64,000 nucleotides of DNA from Candidatus Rifleibacteriota bacterium. GTDB lineage: Bacteria > Muiribacteriota > Ozemobacteria > Ozemobacterales > Ozemobacteraceae. Each line of letters starts with the position of its first letter. Position 1 is the stretch's first letter. Below, piece after piece: positions 60,411 through 64,000 of the stretch. Location: NCBI GenBank assembly GCA_015232575.1, contig JADFZL010000001.1, positions 62,001 to 126,000 on the forward strand. Direction: 5' to 3'. Both the position numbers and the translations under genes were made by a program. Under the pieces are notes generated by a model that searched no databases, was not told the origin of the DNA, and saw nothing but the letters and a program-made list of their open reading frames with translations.

Positions 60411-62489
60411 ATGTTAACATCAAAATCAGCACTGAAATCTGAGGATCTGATATCTGCACTGACCAGCGGCGATGGTACGCTCGTTATGGGCGCGCTTTCA
60501 GAGATTGAGGAAGCAACGCCGTCTCCTTCAGTCGGGCAGTTGCTGAGTTCTGCGCTTCCGAAAATTACTGATACTGTGCTTGCTTTTCAGGTCAGGAAAA
60601 CAATAAAAGTTCAAAGTATGAAGCTCGCAGGAAGAAAACCCGTGCTTTCACTGGGAAACCTGCAACAGCTTTTCAAACAGCCAGATCGTTTTGAGGAAAT
60701 TGCCATAGCAATTTCCTTTCTTTCTTCTTCAGAGGCTATTCTCGCATCTGATCTTCTTCGCGCAGCAAACTGGACAGAATTTCCTGCGCCCCTTCTTCCA
60801 ACGATATGCCAGTTCATAAGGAAATACGGAAACTCGGCTGATTCACCCGCTCTTCTGGAACTGTGCAGACATCCGGACCCGACTGTTTTGACTACAGCAC
60901 TTGCTGCCCTTGAAACAGTTGATCCCAGTGATTTGCCTAATCTTGTCACTCCACTTCTGACAAGCCCGAATGCTTCGATACGTGCCCAGGCAATTCAGGC
61001 ATTATACCGCTGGGACAAATCGGCAGCTCTTCGCCACCTTGTAAAGCTCCTTTTTTCAAAAAATCCGGGTGAAAAACTTCTTGCACTTCTTCATTCAACA
61101 TCTTTTCCCTACCTTGAAGTAGAGCCTCATCTTCTGAGATTCATTTCGGAATGTTCTGAAACACGGCTTTTGATGAAAGTCAGCCAGATAATGCAGAATA
61201 ATGCTCACATTGAGCTTCCGTTCAAGCTCTACTGGATAAGCCGATCTTTGAAACAGCAACACCAGAACCTTATTCGTGGAATGCTTCTTGGAGTAATCAG
61301 GGCACTTGCCGACAGAAAGAAAATCCAGGTAACCGCCCAGGAGTTTCACGATCAACTCAAGGAAAGAGTAAAAAAAGAAGAGGAGAGGCTGATAAAGGAA
61401 TCTCTGACCGTTCCTCCTGAACAATCTGCTGAATCGCCCACCGAATCAGTAAACCCGAACGAAGGATTTAACCTTCCGGAAATAATTCAGGAAGAGAAAG
61501 AGCAGCAAACTCTCAATCAGAGCCAGAGTCAATCTTCCCAAAATACATTTTTCAGCATTGAAGATTATGAAAAAAGCGATCTGCCAGCAAAACTTCAGAT
61601 AATTGCAAAACTGTCCCGCCAAGAATTTCAGACACACAAGGGAAAAATTGTCGGATACCTGAAAGCGGCAAAGGGCAAGGAGCAGGCTGCTCTGATCAAA
61701 GCTGTTGGCCGCCTTGGAACATCTGATGATACCGCGTTAATAAAGCCTTTTATTGAGGGAGAAAATATTGACGCACTGTGCGCGGCAATTGAGGCGCTTT
61801 CTCATCTTGACTCAGAGTTTCTGGCAGTTTATCTTCCGCAGCACATGCAGAGCAAACACGGTAAAGTCAGGCTTCAGGCGACAAGAACGTTTGTCGGTAT
61901 TGATAAGCAACAGATTAAAAGTCTTATCAATGGAATGCTTCAGTCTGCGAGCCCAAGACAGCGTGCCATGGTAATACCTGCAACGATGCTGGTCGATTTT
62001 TCACTTGTCAGGGAATCTCTGATAAGGGCTCTTGAAAAAGAGCTTTCGGGCGAGATTATTGATAAAATTGCGCTTGTATTCGCAGCGAATCCGGACAGAG
62101 AGCTTCTAAGATCTGCTATTGCAGCGGAAAAGAAGGCAAAAGATACTATTAAACCATCGATAACAAAACTTGTGACGCTGCTTGCAGAAAAGCTTTCAAT
62201 TGCGCTGGGAAAAATCAGCACACCGGAAGAACTTATCGCTGGAGAGGAAAAATCGCTTGTCGAAGAAGCTGCTGTTTCTGCAACTCAAACAGTTCAAAAA
62301 GCGACAGAGTTGGCTCAAACCAAGGCTGCTGCATCCAGTCAAAAAACTGTAATAAACACTCTGCTGGTTTCAAACGATGATGAAGCAAAGCAGAAACGTG
62401 CAAAAATAACAACTATAGTGCTTATTCTGGCTGCAATTGCATGGTTTGTAATGCTTGCAACTATTGTACACATGTTTTTCAGTGGATAA
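60411..62489 (+). CDS. HEAT-repeat protein with C-terminal membrane anchor
   Basis: 692 aa. Repeated helical pairs of the HEAT/PBS-lyase type in residues about 20-300 and 390-600 (LLELCRHPDPTVLTTALAAL, LLTSPNASIRAQAIQALYRW, HMQSKHGKVRLQATRTFVGI), separated by a Glu/Ser/Gln-rich linker at about 305-385. At the end is one membrane span, TTIVLILAAIAWFVMLATIV. The large domain therefore stays in the cytoplasm, hung on the membrane by its tail. HEAT arrays hold partner proteins, so a scaffold is likely. It lies two bases after mazG and 96 before parB. Partner unknown. Confidence 0.65.
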   Translation: MLTSKSALKSEDLISALTSGDGTLVMGALSEIEEATPSPSVGQLLSSALPKITDTVLAFQVRKTIKVQSMKLAGRKPVLSLGNLQQLFKQPDRFEEIAIAISFLSSSEAILASDLLRAANWTEFPAPLLPTICQFIRKYGNSADSPALLELCRHPDPTVLTTALAALETVDPSDLPNLVTPLLTSPNASIRAQAIQALYRWDKSAALRHLVKLLFSKNPGEKLLALLHSTSFPYLEVEPHLLRFISECSETRLLMKVSQIMQNNAHIELPFKLYWISRSLKQQHQNLIRGMLLGVIRALADRKKIQVTAQEFHDQLKERVKKEEERLIKESLTVPPEQSAESPTESVNPNEGFNLPEIIQEEKEQQTLNQSQSQSSQNTFFSIEDYEKSDLPAKLQIIAKLSRQEFQTHKGKIVGYLKAAKGKEQAALIKAVGRLGTSDDTALIKPFIEGENIDALCAAIEALSHLDSEFLAVYLPQHMQSKHGKVRLQATRTFVGIDKQQIKSLINGMLQSASPRQRAMVIPATMLVDFSLVRESLIRALEKELSGEIIDKIALVFAANPDRELLRSAIAAEKKAKDTIKPSITKLVTLLAEKLSIALGKISTPEELIAGEEKSLVEEAAVSATQTVQKATELAQTKAAASSQKTVINTLLVSNDDEAKQKRAKITTIVLILAAIAWFVMLATIVHMFFSG

Positions 62490-62585
62490 ATCGACACATA
62501 ATTGGTCAAAATTAGTTAATTAAATCGACAGTTACTGCCGATATTTTCACTGAGTGATTGAATCCGGGTTAAAGCAGGAAAAACA

Positions 62586-63383
62586 ATGAATGAAAAGATG
62601 CTTGTTTCACTGCCGATAGATAAAATCAAGGCAAATCCGGGACAGCCACGAAAGAATTTCAGGGAAGATGCGCTTGAAGATCTTGCACAGTCGATTTCTG
62701 AAAATGGCATTCTACAGCCGATTCTGGTCAGAAAAATTGGTGAAACTTACGAAATAATTGCAGGAGAAAGGCGTTTCAGAGCTGCAAAGATTGCAGGACT
62801 GAAGGAAATTCCGGTAATAATACGTGAATTTGACGATAGGGAGACTAAGCTTGCGGCGCTGATAGAAAACATCCAGAGGGAAGATCTGAACGCAATTGAA
62901 GAGGCAGAATCTCTCAAGGAAATTCTTCTGAATTATGGTCTGACACATGATCTGCTTGCAAAGCGCCTGGGAAGAAGTCGTTCAGCAATAACGAACAAGC
63001 TCAGGATTCTTCAGTTGCCAGACTCGGTTAAACAGATGATTTACGATGGCAAGCTCTCAGCGGGACATGCAAAAATGCTTGCCGGACTGGATTCCGAAAG
63101 TGAAATCAGAAGCTGGTCAAAAAAGATAGTAAAAAAGAATTTATCGGTATACGAAACTGAAAAACAGATATCGAGTGAAAAATCTGACACCAAAACTTCA
63201 AAGAGGAGTAATAACTTGCTCAGTGACCCACATTTAAAACGAACAGAACAATCTCTAATGGAAGCATTGGGTGCCAAAGTCCGCATTAAACAGGGCAGAA
63301 AGAGAAGTACACTTGAGATTGAATTCTACGACAAAGACGATCTTGAACGCGTAGTCGAAAATATTATCTGCATTAGAGATTAG
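62586..63383 (+). CDS. parB: Chromosome-partitioning protein ParB
   Basis: ParB/Spo0J-type CTPase and parS-binding protein. LPIDKIKANPGQPRKNF opens the CTP-binding ParB/Srx domain; GERRFRAAKIAGLKEIPVII includes the GERRxR motif (C-motif 1), and ENIQREDLNAIEEAE is the second. The helix-turn-helix is LAKRLGRSRSAITNKLRILQLP. The C-terminal 60 residues dimerise. 265 aa, normal. No parA lies next to it in this window (it may be further along or elsewhere), and no TGTTTCACGTGAAACA-like parS site was seen nearby. Confidence 0.93.
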   Translation: MNEKMLVSLPIDKIKANPGQPRKNFREDALEDLAQSISENGILQPILVRKIGETYEIIAGERRFRAAKIAGLKEIPVIIREFDDRETKLAALIENIQREDLNAIEEAESLKEILLNYGLTHDLLAKRLGRSRSAITNKLRILQLPDSVKQMIYDGKLSAGHAKMLAGLDSESEIRSWSKKIVKKNLSVYETEKQISSEKSDTKTSKRSNNLLSDPHLKRTEQSLMEALGAKVRIKQGRKRSTLEIEFYDKDDLERVVENIICIRD

Positions 63384-63397
63384 CTGCGAGGAATTTT

Positions 63398-64000
63398 GTG
63401 TACGTAAAATTTTGGGGAGTCAGAGGTTCTGTGCCAGTTCCTGGGAAAGACACGATCTTTTTCGGAGGGAACACAACCTGCGTCGAAATTCACACCTCCG
63501 ACAACCAGCTGATGGTTATTGATGCTGGAACCGGAATCAGACTTCTCGGCAATGAGCTTCTCAAGGGTGATTTCGGCAAAGGGGCTGGGAATATGCACCT
63601 TTTCTTCACCCACACCCACTGGGATCACATTCAGGGCTTTCCATTCTTTATGCCGGCATATATCGGTGAGCGTGACGCAAATGGAAAAAGAGTGCCCGGA
63701 ACGTGCAATCATCTGAGTCTCTACGGTGCTTCAGATGTTGACAAAAGGCTTGATGCAACGCTCAGAGGGCAAATGGAGCATTTCTATTTTCCGGTTGATC
63801 TTGAATATCTTAATGCCAGCATTTCATTTCATTCTCTTGAGGAAAATTCAGTAAAACTGGGAAACGTACGTGTTTCAGCAAGAAAGCTCAAGCATCCTAA
63901 TGGTGTTCTTGGCTACCGTTTTGAAGATGCAGGAAAAGTCTTCGCCTTTGCTACAGACTGTGAACATCCGGAAGATGGAAGCATGGACCCGGGAATTCTT
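63398..64000 (+). CDS. Metallo-beta-lactamase-fold hydrolase, 5' part
   Basis: The first 201 codons of an MBL-fold enzyme; the window ends inside it. It begins GTG (MYVKFWGVRGSVPVPG) after GAGGA. VIDAGTGIRLLG and FFTHTHWDHIQGFPFF give the HxHxDH zinc motif, and the block around HPNGVLGYRF is also conserved. The FWGVRGS start is typical of the YhfI/RNase Z-like subgroup seen near two-component and cyclic-nucleotide genes; phosphodiesterase-like activity is possible. It starts 14 bases after parB. Confidence 0.85.
   Translation, partial: MYVKFWGVRGSVPVPGKDTIFFGGNTTCVEIHTSDNQLMVIDAGTGIRLLGNELLKGDFGKGAGNMHLFFTHTHWDHIQGFPFFMPAYIGERDANGKRVPGTCNHLSLYGASDVDKRLDATLRGQMEHFYFPVDLEYLNASISFHSLEENSVKLGNVRVSARKLKHPNGVLGYRFEDAGKVFAFATDCEHPEDGSMDPGIL

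Overview
The window is a 64 kb stretch of an AT-rich bacterial chromosome. It is cut at both ends: the 3' part of a TrmJ-type RNA methyltransferase opens it and the 5' part of a metallo-beta-lactamase-fold hydrolase closes it. Housekeeping content (TrpS, ScpA/ScpB, ParB, MazG, NifU/NifS, shikimate kinase) together with signal peptides, type IV prepilin, an ABC glycan exporter and O-antigen-ligase-like proteins suggests a bacterium with an elaborate glycan-coated envelope. Nothing here fixes the phylum. An uncultivated lineage such as Candidatus Riflebacteria is only a guess, and a 16S rRNA or marker-gene placement would be needed. No rRNA, tRNA or CRISPR array was recognised.

Layout. (1) 1-11 kb, core genes: trmJ end, a secreted phospholipase-D/cardiolipin-synthase-like protein, an N-acetylmuramoyl-L-alanine amidase, a TPR lipid- or envelope-associated protein, a tightly overlapping trpS-scpA-scpB-M16 peptidase operon, and an M24 aminopeptidase. 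(2) 11-17 kb, a scrap yard: two AAA-ATPase/PD-(D/E)XK proteins, a group II intron maturase remnant, an IS3 orfA remnant joined to a broken UDP-GlcNAc 2-epimerase, an Rpn-like fragment and one GT4 glycosyltransferase. (3) 17-41.4 kb, a surface-glycan island that is visibly more AT-rich than its flanks and rich in TTG/GTG starts. It holds a Wzm permease, a Wzt ATPase fused to a KdsC-like HAD phosphatase domain, nonulosonic-acid type synthase and cytidylyltransferase, several methyltransferases, aminotransferases, CDP-glucose 4,6-dehydratase with an RmlC-type epimerase, two radical SAM enzymes, glycosyltransferases and an N-acetyl sugar amidotransferase. (4) 41.5-49.7 kb, minus strand: a prepilin with a long C-terminal domain, two Wzy/WaaL/PglL-type membrane ligases, a GT2-methyltransferase fusion and a GT39-like membrane transferase. 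(5) 50-55.9 kb, minus strand: a third AAA/PD-(D/E)XK protein, a TPR protein, nifS-nifU, and an M23 peptidase behind a c-di-AMP (ydaO-type) riboswitch. (6) 56.7-64 kb: an unknown membrane protein, a secreted Gln/Gly-rich repeat protein, then aroK, mazG, a HEAT-repeat membrane protein, parB and the partial hydrolase.

How the genes fit together. The island reads as an ABC-transporter-dependent pathway. It makes CMP-activated nine-carbon-type acidic sugar(s) and CDP- or NDP-linked deoxy/amino sugars, decorates them by methylation, and exports the glycan through Wzm/Wzt. The adjacent ligases and prepilin raise the possibility of glycan transfer to lipid or to pilin.

The spaces between genes are not empty. 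They carry at least four copies of a roughly 100-165 bp MITE-like element with about 30 bp terminal inverted repeats, many solo copies of an imperfect palindrome (arms begin TGTCATTTCGACC or TGTCATCTCGAAC), a GC-rich multi-hairpin duplication, and short widespread repeats of the ACCACGAAAAGCACGAA and CCGCAGATTACGCGGATT types.
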